DNA of 64,000 nt from Varroa destructor (Eukaryota; Arthropoda; Arachnida; Mesostigmata; Varroidae). Positions 1 to 11,435 of this stretch are shown piece by piece. Position numbers and translations under genes: made by a program. The notes below the pieces were generated by a model, which was given only the letters and a program-made list of their open reading frames with translations, ran no database searches and had not been told where the DNA came from. The DNA is taken from contig NW_019211456.1 of assembly GCF_002443255.2 (NCBI RefSeq), positions 36,525,042-36,589,041 on the forward strand, read 5' to 3'. Each line of letters opens with the position of its first letter. Positions within the stretch are counted from its first letter, which is position 1.

Positions 1-429
1 TCGTTTACAATGATAGAATTGCTTAAAAAGTTTACTAGTTTCAACTTTATTTGCGAGTAGGTCTGTCTTTTGATCGATATTAGGTCTACTTGACTCGAGA
101 CAACCATGAGCTGCAGGGTGGGCCTATCTCCGGCTCCGTATACCATAATTCGAAATTATCTCATTACTAATTAGATAGAGTATATTCCAAAATCACTCTG
201 CATCATTATATCTATGAACATTTTACAGCAAGTCTCAATTGTTTCCGCCGGAAAATCACAAATACGCATTGCTTATAAGCTTTTTATAACGAATTGTGAG
301 AATGTTACGGTAGCCCTTACTATAAGCCTTTCAGTAAACTATCGGCGAGCTTACTTCAAGGGTTTGTTCGTATAATTTCATGAGTTGTTCTCGTAACAAT
401 TTGTCTTCTTGAAGAGACAGCCTCTTTTC

Positions 430-735
430 TTACATTGTTAAAGTCGATTTTTCAATACCGTCTAGTGCCAGAGTAAGACATTTTTCTGCGTTTAAAGACG
501 TTCGTTTCCCTGTGGCGAGTGATGATTGTGATATAGTGGGGTAATATTCTGATGCTTTAAAAAGGTTTCTCGAAGACACCGCCGACAGGCTAAGTAGCAA
601 ATTGAAAAGGACAAATAGTAAGAGTACAACGACGACACCCCCGTTAGGTTTCACATATTTCTCTGATTTAGAGATAGCAAGTTGCCCGATAATGGTTTCG
701 AATTTGGGAGTCGCGCTGTATGTTGTGGGCGCATG
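430..735 (-). CDS. Hypothetical open frame with one membrane-like segment (possible exon)
   Basis: I do not recognise this frame. It is open for about 100 codons and ends at a stop at its low-coordinate end, but it has no ATG near its beginning, so if coding it would be an internal or terminal exon. A possible acceptor (AAATCAG) precedes the codons for EKYVKPNGG. The translation has one strongly hydrophobic stretch (VVVVLLLFVLFNLLLSL), followed by a polar Ser/Thr/Lys-rich tail. No upstream exons were found at higher coordinates on this strand. A chance open frame in AT-rich DNA is a real alternative. Confidence 0.15.
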   Translation of the reverse strand, partial: HAPTTYSATPKFETIIGQLAISKSEKYVKPNGGVVVVLLLFVLFNLLLSLSAVSSRNLFKASEYYPTISQSSLATGKRTSLNAEKCLTLALDGIEKSTLTM

Positions 736-776
736 CAAATATTGCCCCCAACAATCATTGTTGGGGGCAATATTTG
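736..776. repeat. Perfect 41-bp palindrome (20-bp arms, 1-nt centre)
   Basis: The arm CAAATATTGCCCCCAACAAT is followed by a single C and then its exact reverse complement. The left arm overlaps an ATGCAAAT octamer at 733-740. RNA from either strand would fold into a 20-bp hairpin with almost no loop. The base match stops immediately outside the arms. Confidence 0.9.
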
Positions 777-1331
777 GATGTTCTGTACTTATTAAAATGT
801 AAAAAAAAATTCTGTACTTATTTATACTGCTAATGGTGACAGTTTTCCGCTTCGTTGTGACCTTCCTTTAGGGTAGAATGCGGCCCCGTTTGGCTGGCTA
901 TTCAAAATATGCAGTCGACCTTAGATTTCAGACGGACGAACATCATTTCAATCAGAAATGAAAACAGAACGAACTCGATACGAGGGTTGTTCTAAATGGA
1001 AGATAGGACAATAATCTGGTTCGTTTGACAGTTTACGCTGCAAACAAATTAAGTAATCAGGTTTTCCTTTTGTCCTTTTTTGAAAACTTGTCATCAGACT
1101 AATATTAAGCTTAAGCACATCTCAATCCAGCTGTTCTAGCTAGATTCGTATTAAGTTTTGGCTATACGGGAACAAAAAGGTCTGGTGATCTTACGAGTAC
1201 TATATTTGTACGTTTGCGAAGAATTTAGATACAAAAAAGTATAGGACTACAGTATAGATTTATAAAGAATTTCCTCAGCGTAGTGCTTACTTCTGCGGAG
1301 AGCTATAGCTAAAATATCTAGGCTAAATGGC

Positions 1332-1471
1332 TGCCGTCTTCTGCAAGTCCCCGGCGAATGGTAGCGCATCTGCCTGCCGGCTACGTTTCGTTTCGGTTGT
1401 TTGCCGTCTTCTGCAAGTCCCCGGCGAATGGTAGCGCATCTGCCTGCCTGCTACGTTTCGTCTCGGTTGTT
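1332..1471. repeat. Tandem duplication, 2 x 70 bp
   Basis: Two adjacent 70-bp units (1332-1401 and 1402-1471) differ at only two positions. Each unit contains TGGTAGCGCATCTGCCTGCC, which resembles the A-box and anticodon-arm half of a tRNA or tRNA-derived SINE head; no matching B box follows. The near identity suggests a recent duplication. Confidence 0.9.
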
Positions 1472-1520
1472 TACGTTTGAAACTGTGCTTCATTTGCTGA
1501 TCGCCAGCTGTTAGAACCTA

Positions 1521-1596
1521 TTTTGTATGGGTCATGCTAAGGGACAAACGCTCATACATTTTGTATGGGTCATGCTAAGGGACAAACGCTCATACA
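1521..1596. repeat. Tandem duplication, 2 x 38 bp, perfect
   Basis: A 38-bp unit beginning TTTTGTATGGGTCATGC occurs twice head to tail with no differences (1521-1558 and 1559-1596). Confidence 0.9.
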
Positions 1597-2187
1597 GCGT
1601 TTCTGCTTAAACTGTTTGCATCTGTTACCCGAAAATTTCGTGCGGTTGGATAGTTCGGTTCAATGGAATTGCAAAAGTCATTTCCTAGACAACGTCGTGT
1701 ATTTGGAAAGAATTTGGGGTTGCAGCCTATGGTGGATCCTAAGCACCCTTACGCCCTGCCTCAGGTTTATAGCAGCGCGAGAAAAATGTGGCTTCATAGA
1801 CGTACGTTGCCTTGAATACTTACGTTAGCATAACTTATGTACCCCCAGAGTATGCCAATTAAACCGATATGCTATTAATATTATTTAGTCTTAATTTCCA
1901 TATGATTATATTTTAAGAACGATCGAGATACTGTTTCACTTAATTACAACATAACGATATCAATTATAGCTTCATTTTCTTTTCCAGTACTAACTAAAAC
2001 TCACCCGGAATCGTTCACAATGCTAACCCGAAGGAATGAAGGCTAACGTAGACTTACGGCTAGTAACAGCTTTTTATCCCAACAAAAATATGGGGAACAA
2101 TATTTGTTTCATCTAAACTACGATTCAGCCAACGATTCAGGTATGATGAAACGTACAGCTTAGATTAGTGAGAAATTTAGAACTGTA

Positions 2188-2250
2188 TGTAGCCTGACAA
2201 TACCCCATGATATCTTTGATGTAGCCTGACAATACCCCATGATATCTTTG
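2188..2250. repeat. Tandem duplication, 2 x ~32 bp
   Basis: A unit beginning TGTAGCCTGACAATACCCC is repeated with a 32-bp period and is essentially identical. It is the third two-copy duplication within about 0.9 kb. Confidence 0.88.
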
Positions 2251-2535
2251 GTCTCACTATTACTACACCATTCTTATTCTTAGTTCTTGAGTGATAAAAA
2301 TCTGATAGGCCGTGGTCAGCGGGGACATTCCTTGTCCTTAATAAAGATCCTTAACATACTTGCGACAAGCTGACCAACTATAGACCTTACACAGCCTTTC
2401 TTTAATACTTCGTTCGCGCTCTTTATGCCTTCTCCTAACGTTGACGTGAAATACTTTCGCAATAGGATCACACTTGCCGTCCTTGATCAAAATAAAGCGT
2501 CTCCGAAATATATCCATTTGCCGCCCTTTTTCTCC

Positions 2536-2541
2536 TTTATT
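2536..2541 (-). promoter_or_regulatory. Poly(A) signal AATAAA downstream of the NAP1 gene
   Basis: The plus strand reads TTTATT, giving AATAAA on the minus strand about 95 nt past the NAP1 stop codon, a usual place for a polyadenylation signal. Confidence 0.45.
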
Positions 2542-2633
2542 CAGCCTGTCTCACAACTTTGCTAGCAGAAATTATCAAATATCGTCCGCTGAAGCCTGTA
2601 CGTTCCCTGTACACTCCGCTGCCCATGGCCGAG

Positions 2634-2775
2634 CTACTGCTGTCGGCACTCCTCGTTACCCTGATTTGCCTGATTTAGAAACTGCTGGATAGGCTTACAA
2701 CCGGCCGCAGAATCACACCCTGCGTCTGAGTCGGCCTCCTCGAAGTCGTTGAGATCATCCTCATAGTCATCATCA

Positions 2776-2809
<34 letters not shown>

Positions 2810-3710
2810 TCTCATCGTCCGTAACTTCTCCTGTGAAGTACAAGACGGCCCGCGGCACCAAGCGCTCGCGGAAAAACGATCCCAGACTCACGTCCGCTTG
2901 GAAAGCAGCCTCCAGCTCATGGCTCATGTTCTCGCTGTCCTCGACCCATTCTGGGTTGCAGAAGAAATTGAAAAACGACTCCGTTCGGACAGTCTTCGAC
3001 ACCGTGCGAGTTTCTCCAGTCCTTTTGTTCTTTTGCGTGTTCGTCATTTGCTTTTTCGTAACATCCTTCTCATGCGACTTCCAGTCAATCCTCGTGCCTC
3101 TCATAGCAACGAGTTCCGGACCCTCAAAATTAAGTGGGTCTTCCTCGTTTGGCTCAATCTTTAGTTTAAACTCTTTTGTCAAGACAGGGTTGTTAAAGTA
3201 CTCATTGGAACTAAAATGAAAATGTAACTTAAACGACTCAACGTTATCCTCGACTACTATATCTGTGAGGTGCTCGAGAATGGGCTCATCCTCCTCCGTT
3301 ACGAAGTCAGGAATGTCGTCAGCCACGTTCTTCATGCACGTTAGCCAGAACGAAGGGATGCCAACGACGGAAGCATCATTGGAAGACTTTTTATTCTGTT
3401 CGGCCGAAGTCTTTTCGACAGCATCGTTGAGGCCACATTCAGCCTCGGTAGGCTCGCACATACCGTTCACAATGTCACGCCGTTTTTCGGTTAATACATT
3501 ATATTTTGTGAAGTACTTGTGCTCGAGCTCAGCAACCTCCTTGTGAAACTCTGCTTGTACCTTGAAATAATCAACTTGAAGTTTCTTTAACGCATTAACA
3601 CGCATTTCTACCTGATACAGTAACGGGGAGGTAAAAACTACAGGCGTTCGTGAAGCATTTCCCAAAACGTCGGGGTGAGCAATCTGTTGCTGGTTCTCGA
3701 CTTCAGCCAT
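2634..3710 (-). CDS. Nap1: Nucleosome assembly protein 1-like histone chaperone, intronless
   Basis: A single 358-codon exon with an ATG in fair context (AATATGG). NAP1-family proteins are acidic chaperones that carry H2A-H2B (and H3-H4) and shuttle between cytoplasm and nucleus to help nucleosome assembly. Visible marks: an N-terminal helical segment (about residues 31-80) with the family pattern HKYFTKYNVLTEKRRDIVNG; GIPSFWLTCMKNV at about 117-129; DEPILEHLTDI at 141-151; NEYFNNPVLTKEF around 169-181; SFFNFFCNPEW around 245-255; and PRAVLYFTGE at 286-295. The C-terminal tail is highly acidic, with 14 consecutive Asp (302-315), and ends EECRQQ, close to the AECKQQ ending of vertebrate NAP1L1. 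The length is slightly short for the family (about 370-390). Having no intron, unlike MSH2 nearby, suggests a retroposed copy, but the frame is intact and the core conserved, so I infer it is functional. Confidence 0.93.
2764..2810. repeat. Trinucleotide GTC/GAC run coding the poly-Asp tract
   Basis: About fourteen near-perfect trinucleotide repeats (mostly GTC on the plus strand, some ATC) encode the Asp run in the NAP1 tail. Such runs are prone to length change; here the reading frame is kept. Confidence 0.85.
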
Positions 3711-3903
3711 ATTGTCACTTTTGTAATGATCTGTTGAAAGATTGGCAAGAAACGCCCTCGCAGAGATTTCGTATCACAGGATGGCGGGAAGACACTTAGA
3801 ACGAGCTAGGTCGTTCGATTGCTAAGCAACATGCGCGTCGTTCGCATCCACTTTTAAAAGGTATTCACTATGACGCTTCGTGAAGCCCCAGGTCAATGAA
3901 CGA

Positions 3904-4062
3904 TTATAATACAGTGCCTCTGTGCTCAGGAGTAAAGTCCATTTGAGCTATGGCGCTTCGTTGTAGTTGTTCGCCTTGTATCACTTGATACTCTAAAGGT
4001 GAAATTTCGTCAAGCTTCTTTTGATCGAAGAGCGCGCTCATTTTTGAACCGTGTTTTTGCAT
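3904..4062 (-). CDS. Small hypothetical protein frame upstream of NAP1
   Basis: A 52-codon frame starting at an ATG (MQKHGSKMSALF) and ending about 190 bp upstream of the NAP1 start on the same strand. The composition is balanced and charged (KKLDEISPLEYQVIQGEQLQRS), which looks coding, but I recognise no family, and no splice partner is evident. The open frame extends 25 codons further upstream without an ATG, so it could also be part of an exon. It may equally be chance. Confidence 0.2.
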   Translation of the reverse strand: MQKHGSKMSALFDQKKLDEISPLEYQVIQGEQLQRSAIAQMDFTPEHRGTVL

Positions 4063-5513
4063 TGTTAATTCTAGCGAAATATACGCCAATTTAGCTTTTA
4101 TGGAAGCGCCTTTTGCCCAAAAAGTGTATAAAATCAATTTCTCTCGCAGAGATAGTAATGAAAATAGTAATTTTTGTGGGACAATATGTGAGCAAAGAAA
4201 GGGTGTGCGGTGAGCGAAAGCAGTAGATTAACAGGCACCATTAATACTGCGCACTAACGTAACTCGCCATAATAAGGTAATCGGATTTTTAGGAAGCAAC
4301 AATATTTATTATAAAATATCACCTGATGGTGTTTATTGTTGTTCGTTCTTGAAAACCGCAGTGTTGAATAAGTCCTCTGGAGGAGGGCTATTCTATTTTT
4401 CTTTTTCTAAAAGTTGTTAAATGTACAAAAGTTACATACACCTTGAATTGAAAAAAAAATGTCGGAAGTTGTTCTTATTATGCGTGATGCATTGTCGCTC
4501 TACTGGAAGAGAATATTACACTAGAGTTTTCCATTAACGCACCTTGTATGAAAAAGACATTTTTCCTCTATGAACATCCGTAATTACTCAGCTTTATTAA
4601 AAATCTATGTTGGATTACTTTGCTCATGGGCCGACTGCGGCTATGCATATCGGTCGATCACTTGTTACTAGCATTTAGTTTCCTGATCGTCAAGAAGTGC
4701 GTAACCATCAACAAACCGTTTCCGCAATTGGTTGGTGCATAAAGTTATGATAAAGTTACAATACATGCCATTGATATTAAAGATAATAAATAACAGCATG
4801 TACTGTGACGTCATCTGGAAAATAAAGGGTTATGTTCATCTTACTCTATATACGATTCCGATAGAATCTTTACGGTAATGAGAGTTTGTTTGAGGACGTA
4901 TTTAGTCGTTTACGCGATTTCAAAGTTAAAAGAAAAACTAAAACAAATCAAAATGGAAAAGAATCACAATAAAGATTAATAAAAAAAAACGTTTTTTTTT
5001 TTCCGTTACAGTACATTGTGTGGGACCTATGCTTCTAGCATTGGCAGGGCTTGAATCAGCGATCCATAATCTTTTTTGATCAGAGGTTTGGTAGTACAAG
5101 CCACCGTGTACGTAATGCGTAGAACCAATATAGAGTGGGAAGACGCTCACCAGTAAACACCGCTAAATCTTTCAGTCAAAACAAGCAGTGCAGCTAAAGC
5201 CGCAAGGGCTATCTTTGCTAAGAACCTGTAACCAGTATGTAAGAAAGTATACATAATTTGAAAAAACATTTCGTTGCAACCCTGCACGGGGCAAGGCATT
5301 ATGACTGGGACTTACATTTTCAATGTTTAAAGAATTTTCTTGGAATAATTGCTTTCTATAAACGAAACAACATTTAAAGTTGGATCGTAAGTTTAAACGT
5401 TGGAACACATGAGTACTGTTATCATAATGACACACACAAGAGTGATGGACGCATCTTTCTTCCCTGTTATATGTTCCCCGTAGGAAACTAATTGCGAAGA
5501 TCAGTGCTACTTG

Positions 5514-5744
5514 CTACTCATGGCCATCACAGTGACTCATTCCCCCGGCGTCGGCGTAGCAACTGGAGAAGTCGGATGCCTGGTTGTATTGCTTTCTGCG
5601 ACCTCTTAGGTGGAGTTTTTCGTTTAGACATTTTAAGAAGACGCCGATAGTCTGACCAACGTACAACAGGCCCGACCCGGCATGCTGGTTTCGACAGCCG
5701 TATTCATGCAGGAAAGCCCATCTAACAATTTCCAGTAATATCAA
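5514..5744 (-). mobile_element. Possible decayed GIY-YIG (Penelope-like element) fragment
   Basis: The minus-strand frame contains GSGLLYVGQTIGVFLKCLNEK in about the middle, preceded by a Cys and followed by a basic stretch, Asn/Ser, and then a late Cys-His pair. Penelope-like retroelements end in a GIY-YIG endonuclease whose core reads roughly YIGxTGxxxxxRLxEH. The LYVGQT and LNEKL pieces fit that order, but the second GIY-YIG residues and catalytic His/Glu are not convincingly present and no reverse transcriptase is adjacent. If related, it is a short dead remnant. Confidence 0.22.
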
Positions 5745-8700
5745 AACTCCCTGTTATATGATCCGAAGTGAAATTCACGGGCGCGCTGACTAGAAGTAGA
5801 ATCAAAGCTATAATACCAAACAGATTTCAATCTGAGCAAAATGATGCCAAGACATACTTTGCGTACCGTAAATTTAATGAAGTATATGTGTTTTAATGCT
5901 ATTTTGCAAGCTATATCTGCAAGCTTTCTACTAGCAAGTGTAATTTCAGATTAATGAAGGGCCTTTCATCATGTCAAGGTTCATCAAAGGAGATGACATG
6001 TCACCGCACGACAAAAAATATCTCGTTGTTCATCTTTCAATTCCTTCAAGACTCCAACAATAGAGTGTATCCGTAGATGTAATAGGTAAACATATTCAAA
6101 ATGGAATTGATATTCCGCAAGCAGTGAAGCTGATTTCGCTGCTTTACTTCATCCTGCAAGCTAAACACATGCCGTTTAATCATCTTGGTAGATACGCCAA
6201 CAATTCTAAGATTCTGCACAAAGTATTGTATTTAATAGTCCACAAATCAAGTAGAGCTTTCTAGCGGAATATTTTTGCGGAGCCGCTATATCAGCCTTTA
6301 TTTGGACGGATATCCGACTTAATTCTGAGCTGATCAGTATTCCGGCTGCAACACATTCTCTTCTTTAATTCATAACAAGTTGAAAACGCCACTTATCCTC
6401 GCCGTAGCCAAATTGTGCGGAAACCTGTTATTGAGGCTACACGTTGTTCTGTGCAGAATGAAATTGTGAAGGACAGTAAGGGAAGTTTCTTTTTCGTGCG
6501 GTTAGCGCAATCGATAATGGGGGAGCCGAAGGGGCCTAAGATGTTGCTAAAATAGAACAGTACGTACCCCTAGTTATAAAACCTCCACTGAACACACTAC
6601 CAAAATCTCGAGCTGTTTCGGCAGTAGTGGCAAAAACCAATATAGGCATCCAAAATGCACGTTCTCTTTTCCAGAAGCCTCCATCCGATTTGAAGTAAGA
6701 TTTGAAGCGGTTCAGAAGTAACGCAAAGCATACGAAGTTCGGAGTTTCGTGAAAGTTCCACAGTACCAAGTAAATACGTTGGCAGAAAGGTTAGTAAGAA
6801 AGAGAACAACAGAGTAAACAGCATTATTACTTATGTACGAACCTAATACAGCCAACACGGAATAACAAGTCTACGCCTAACGCATCATTCATATGACATA
6901 GAGTTTATAGGCCATGAAAAAGGAAATATGCGGCCATACACATTACAAATGGCGTAGTATGATTCACAATCCGACCGCTACCTGATAAACCGACCAGTAA
7001 GTCTGCATAACAATTTTTTTTTTCTCTAACTAGTACTAAAAGACCGATTCGCTCTATCGTATGTCCCTGATAAAGGACAATTGCCCGTTAGGATGATTTC
7101 CCTACGTACCTTACAATAAAAAAAAAAGTCAACAAACTTCTCAAACGTAACAATGAAAGGTTTTACTTTCAGAGGGACTCTACGGGACGAAGTGCTTCTT
7201 GTCAGTTGCCCTACGTGCCTAGTAGAGTAATCGAGGCACGAATGGTACAGCAGAAATCCGACGTAAATCGAACTGTACAGGAAAAGCGCGTCTACAAAAA
7301 ACACGATTCAGAGAGAAATATATATGGTGCTCCATGATGCGTGAAAATGCAGTTCGGAGCGACGGCAGTAGGCACGATTGTGCCGGAGCTCAATCGACTG
7401 CTTTGAAAATGGCTCTTCTAAAAAGGGAGTGCGGAGCACTTAGGGTTAATAGTGGGACAGAACTGGAAGTAAGCGCAGTAGCTCATTAGGAAAGATATTT
7501 CCCGCCTGCACTGTCAGCACACATAAGTTATTTAATTGTGTAATAGAGAAACTGAAATGGAACAACAGCGAGCTACACCTTTCTAAACGTTGAAAAGATT
7601 ATAGCTAGATTGCGACAATTTTCATAGATTAAATTTATTGGTGAATATTACATATATATATATATATATTAGAAGCTTGGAAATTGCTGCTGAGTCTGAA
7701 GCGAGCCATCTCTTGTTTGAAAGGCAGATATAACCCGCGACACACCGTTTAGTTTATGAGTGTGGGAAGAGATGTACCGTTACGCGTAGAAGACAATACA
7801 TTGCTTAAACATTCGTGACAATTACATCTTCTATCGAAAGTATTGGATAAAACTCTAAAAAGAACTGATGCACAAAGCTGGCTAATTTTTAAAATTACCG
7901 CTTCTGAAAACCCTTTGCATTGTGATACGGATAAGCTTCTGATATGTCACATAGCTCGGCACGAAATACGTCTCGACAGTGGGACACGAACTCCATCAGG
8001 CCAACTCTCCATCGGGCCAAAAAGGATCGAATTATTCAAAAGGCTCAGTTTCAAAGCCTAGCAAAAGATTTCTCCATAGAAAGATTCAATTATCAATGAG
8101 ATGATTGCTGTAAACGATCTCGACAACATGGCAGACCGTTTTTGTTGACAATGTAGCTATTCTATGACGATTTTTATGAGTAAGGCCCGGCGTGTGCATT
8201 TCACGGCTTTCGCAGCAGTACCGAAAAAGCTCCACAAGCAGAACCAAAGGTTCACTCCGGGCCGAGTGTCAGCTAAAGGAGACAAACCCATTAAAACCTG
8301 AAAAATTACTTGGAAAAAATAAAAAATCTTAGATATTTTTCGATTTTAAGAATGCAACATTAGCGGAAAGCATCTTACATAAAATATAACTAATGATAGA
8401 AAGAGAAATCTTGAAATAGCACTTCTATCAAAGACCAAATAATTAGAATCTACAAACGTTTAGATACGAGTGTCTCATAGATGTGCGTGGAAAAGCTGTT
8501 GAATACAGCCATATACGATTAGTACAATTCGAAACAATGAAAGCCTCGAACCAGCCGACCCTACGAACAACCTATACGTGCTTCGAAAAGTTTGTTAGTA
8601 CATAAATGTGAGGAACCAAAATCTTCAAAGTGTTTTTTATAATTACATATAAATACACTAATGAGCTTATACACTGATCTTTACTAGAAGCATTACTATT

Positions 8701-11322
8701 ATTAGCAGTACACATAAGGTTTCGTGCCGGCTAACGCAACGCAGCAACACCAGGCAACGGCAATCCAGGACATGAAACTCGAAAGCTCCTGGCTAGTCCT
8801 GTTGTTAGATTAAAAAGGTCATAGTTCTAAGTTACGTTGGGTGTTGAACGAAATTTTTCCTTGTGCATCTTACATGAAAAGGGATTGCTTGTTTTAATCA
8901 TCTTTTATTCAACTTAAAATCTGTATAGATTTACACAGTTTGTCCAAAGACTTATCTAAAAATTACTTGACTTTATAATGTTTTGTACAACAGTAGCCTT
9001 TTATGCTAACTTATTTTGAGTTAATGAGAGAAAAATTTAGTCAAAATTCAAATTGTCGTTTTATAATTACCTTACCACTACCACTGCGACGGTTCATCAA
9101 GCAATCTGAAAGCTTCATCATAAAGTAGAAGTAGTAAAGATAAGTTAATTATTTTAATAAAATCAGCATGATGTTAAATTTATGTTCTCAAAATTATTTG
9201 ATAACCAGTAGTTCCAAATTCTTGCGCAATTTTGGCTCGTTTAAGCAAAATCTTATTTTTATGTTTTTTCTATTTTGGGGCGCTTGCGTCAAACGGATAT
9301 GACATAGAAGAAATTAAAAGTGAATGCAGTTAAAAAAGCAGTTCTTAGATAATGGCTGGCTGAAATAGGCCGCATGCGTTTGTTCTACACATTTATAATT
9401 AGCATGTAATTCCCCTCCAGCCATGCGTCTTCCGCTAAGTCAGTCGGCCTACATAACTAATTAGTGAGCTTTTTTATTTGATTGGTCCTAGCGTTTTACT
9501 GACTAATGTAAATTCGAATAGTCGAGTTCTTACGGAGCTACTTGTTAATAAAACTTTTCGTTGGAGACCGTATCGAGCTTGAATCCACACGATGCAGTCA
9601 AAATTTTAAGGCCCAATGGCGCCTGCATATGAGGCCCAAGTCTTTTAAAGCAACCAAATAGGTTTAAGGGAGCATGAAGCAAATATGAACAGAACGAAAT
9701 CAATTACACCTCTTCTGAGCTAGCTACGATTTAATATTTACTGGTACGCTATTTACTGATATAATTTGTTGATAGCAACACGAAAATCTTATGTCAAATG
9801 GCTAAATTAAAAAGAACATTTAAGGTTCTTGTTTATCAGTAATAGGCTTACCTGCAGATGGACTGAAATATCTTTTGCAGTCAAAGCACAGCTTCACAGT
9901 CTTGAAGACACCCACAGACCCATTCCACTAAGGCAGAGCTAGTAGCTGTTACGTAATTCTGAGGCATGTTGAAAGATTTTCAACATATATGATTGAAACG
10001 AACTTCGGCGTCACGTTATTGTGATAGTGTGCGACTGTGCCTCATAACATTGACCTACGCGTTGTCATTGTGCACCGTAGATCATCTACACTGGACGCCA
10101 TTAGACAGCTCCCCGGACTCATGTCCAGTAGAATTCATAGGCAACGCTTCTCCTAGAAGCGTTTATATTGTAGGTTATCATAAAAATCATAACTATGACA
10201 AATAACTGAATAAGCCCTTCGACGATTACTTCTTCTTGTAAGCATGCTACACAGTTGGAACTTTTGTGCCACGTTTTACGTGGCACGTGGTTACAGAGAA
10301 ATATCTCATTTAGACCTCATTCAGTTGAGTTATGAATCATTTAGAAAAAATTGAATATCTAACATGAAAAATAAAATTTCAAATAACGTAAGACATATAA
10401 CATATTTGACTGATCCACTCTAAATCGCTAGGTACATCTTATCGAGAAGGTAAGTTATCGGGAGCTTACTATAATAAGCTATCTAGATTTTGTATCAGCT
10501 GTATTTGTACTTGCATCGTTCTACCTGTACTTATGTAAATATCATGCAAAAGTCAGGCTAGAGCAGCAATTAATATGTAAAAAAGATGCCAACTGTAGTC
10601 CCTGTAATCAGCCAAAGCCACTGTTACGGATCCGGACATTTCATTCAATATTTAATCGATCTCGATTGGCCGGTCATGAAAGTTTTGCTGATGCCTATCT
10701 TTTTTATACCTATAACACTATTTCACGACAGTTTCATGCTGTTAATCAGTGCCAGACCTTTTAATGTGTACAACTGATTCGGTAAAAGAAACACGTACCA
10801 CAGAGTATGTTTCAGGACGCTTTCATGCTTGTGCCTAGACAATTACCAGGATATATATATCATATTTTTGTTAGCTACTATAATATTGCGCAAAGCCTCA
10901 AATTTCCCACACTTTTTCCCCCAAAAGCCCACACTAACATCAGTCATGCACAGAAAGAAAAGCACATGAAAGCGGTAGATGGTCCTGGCACACCATTACT
11001 TCGAAAAAGGCATTTTACTGAAGAATGTGGTAATTTATAACAGAATAATTTTAGATTTGTTCAGCAATAGCATGCAGACGTCTCGATTTTCCGTTTTTCG
11101 CACGGTCTTATATGAACTATTTTCCCTCTAGTCGTTTAGGCTAGAGATATAACTCAATATATAGTCGGTATCTCTAGGCTTAACATAAGCTATAGCTTGT
11201 GCTAAATCAGCTAATAGAAAAGGCGTCGATTCCAAGTGTCGCTAAAAAATATATTATACAATTATTTAAGCAATGCCTAAATCTGAAAAATTATCGAGCG
11301 TAAACGGCTACATATAATATTT

Positions 11323-11359
11323 GGTTCGTGTGTACCTATAGGATTCGTGTGTAGCTATA
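11323..11359. repeat. Imperfect 18/19-bp tandem duplication
   Basis: GGTTCGTGTGTACCTATA is followed at once by GGATTCGTGTGTAGCTATA. It lies just past the MSH2 3' end. Confidence 0.75.
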
Positions 11360-11362
11360 GGA

Positions 11363-11368
11363 TTTAAT
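11363..11368 (-). promoter_or_regulatory. Possible poly(A) signal (ATTAAA) for MSH2
   Basis: The minus strand reads ATTAAA about 70 nt past the MSH2 stop codon. It is the common variant signal; no canonical AATAAA is closer. Confidence 0.35.
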
Positions 11369-11435
11369 AAAAAAAAAATGTATTTTTTACAGTGATGTTG
11401 TCACACCGCAGTACCACTAGTTTGCACTAGTAACA

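Larger units (their letters stand above)
4138..11362. other. Gene-poor stretch, nothing firm
   Basis: Seven kilobases with short, uncharacterised open frames only. Contents seen: a possible Penelope-like remnant at 5514-5744, an (AT)n run at about 7652-7670, a 9-bp inverted repeat (GTGCCACGT, 3-nt loop) at 10266-10286, and an imperfect 18/19-bp tandem at 11323-11359. I see no convincing exons of known proteins on either strand. Confidence 0.6.

Noticed and set aside
10266..10286. 9-bp inverted repeat as a terminator or microRNA precursor
   Set aside because: It is too short for a microRNA hairpin and there is no gene next to it.
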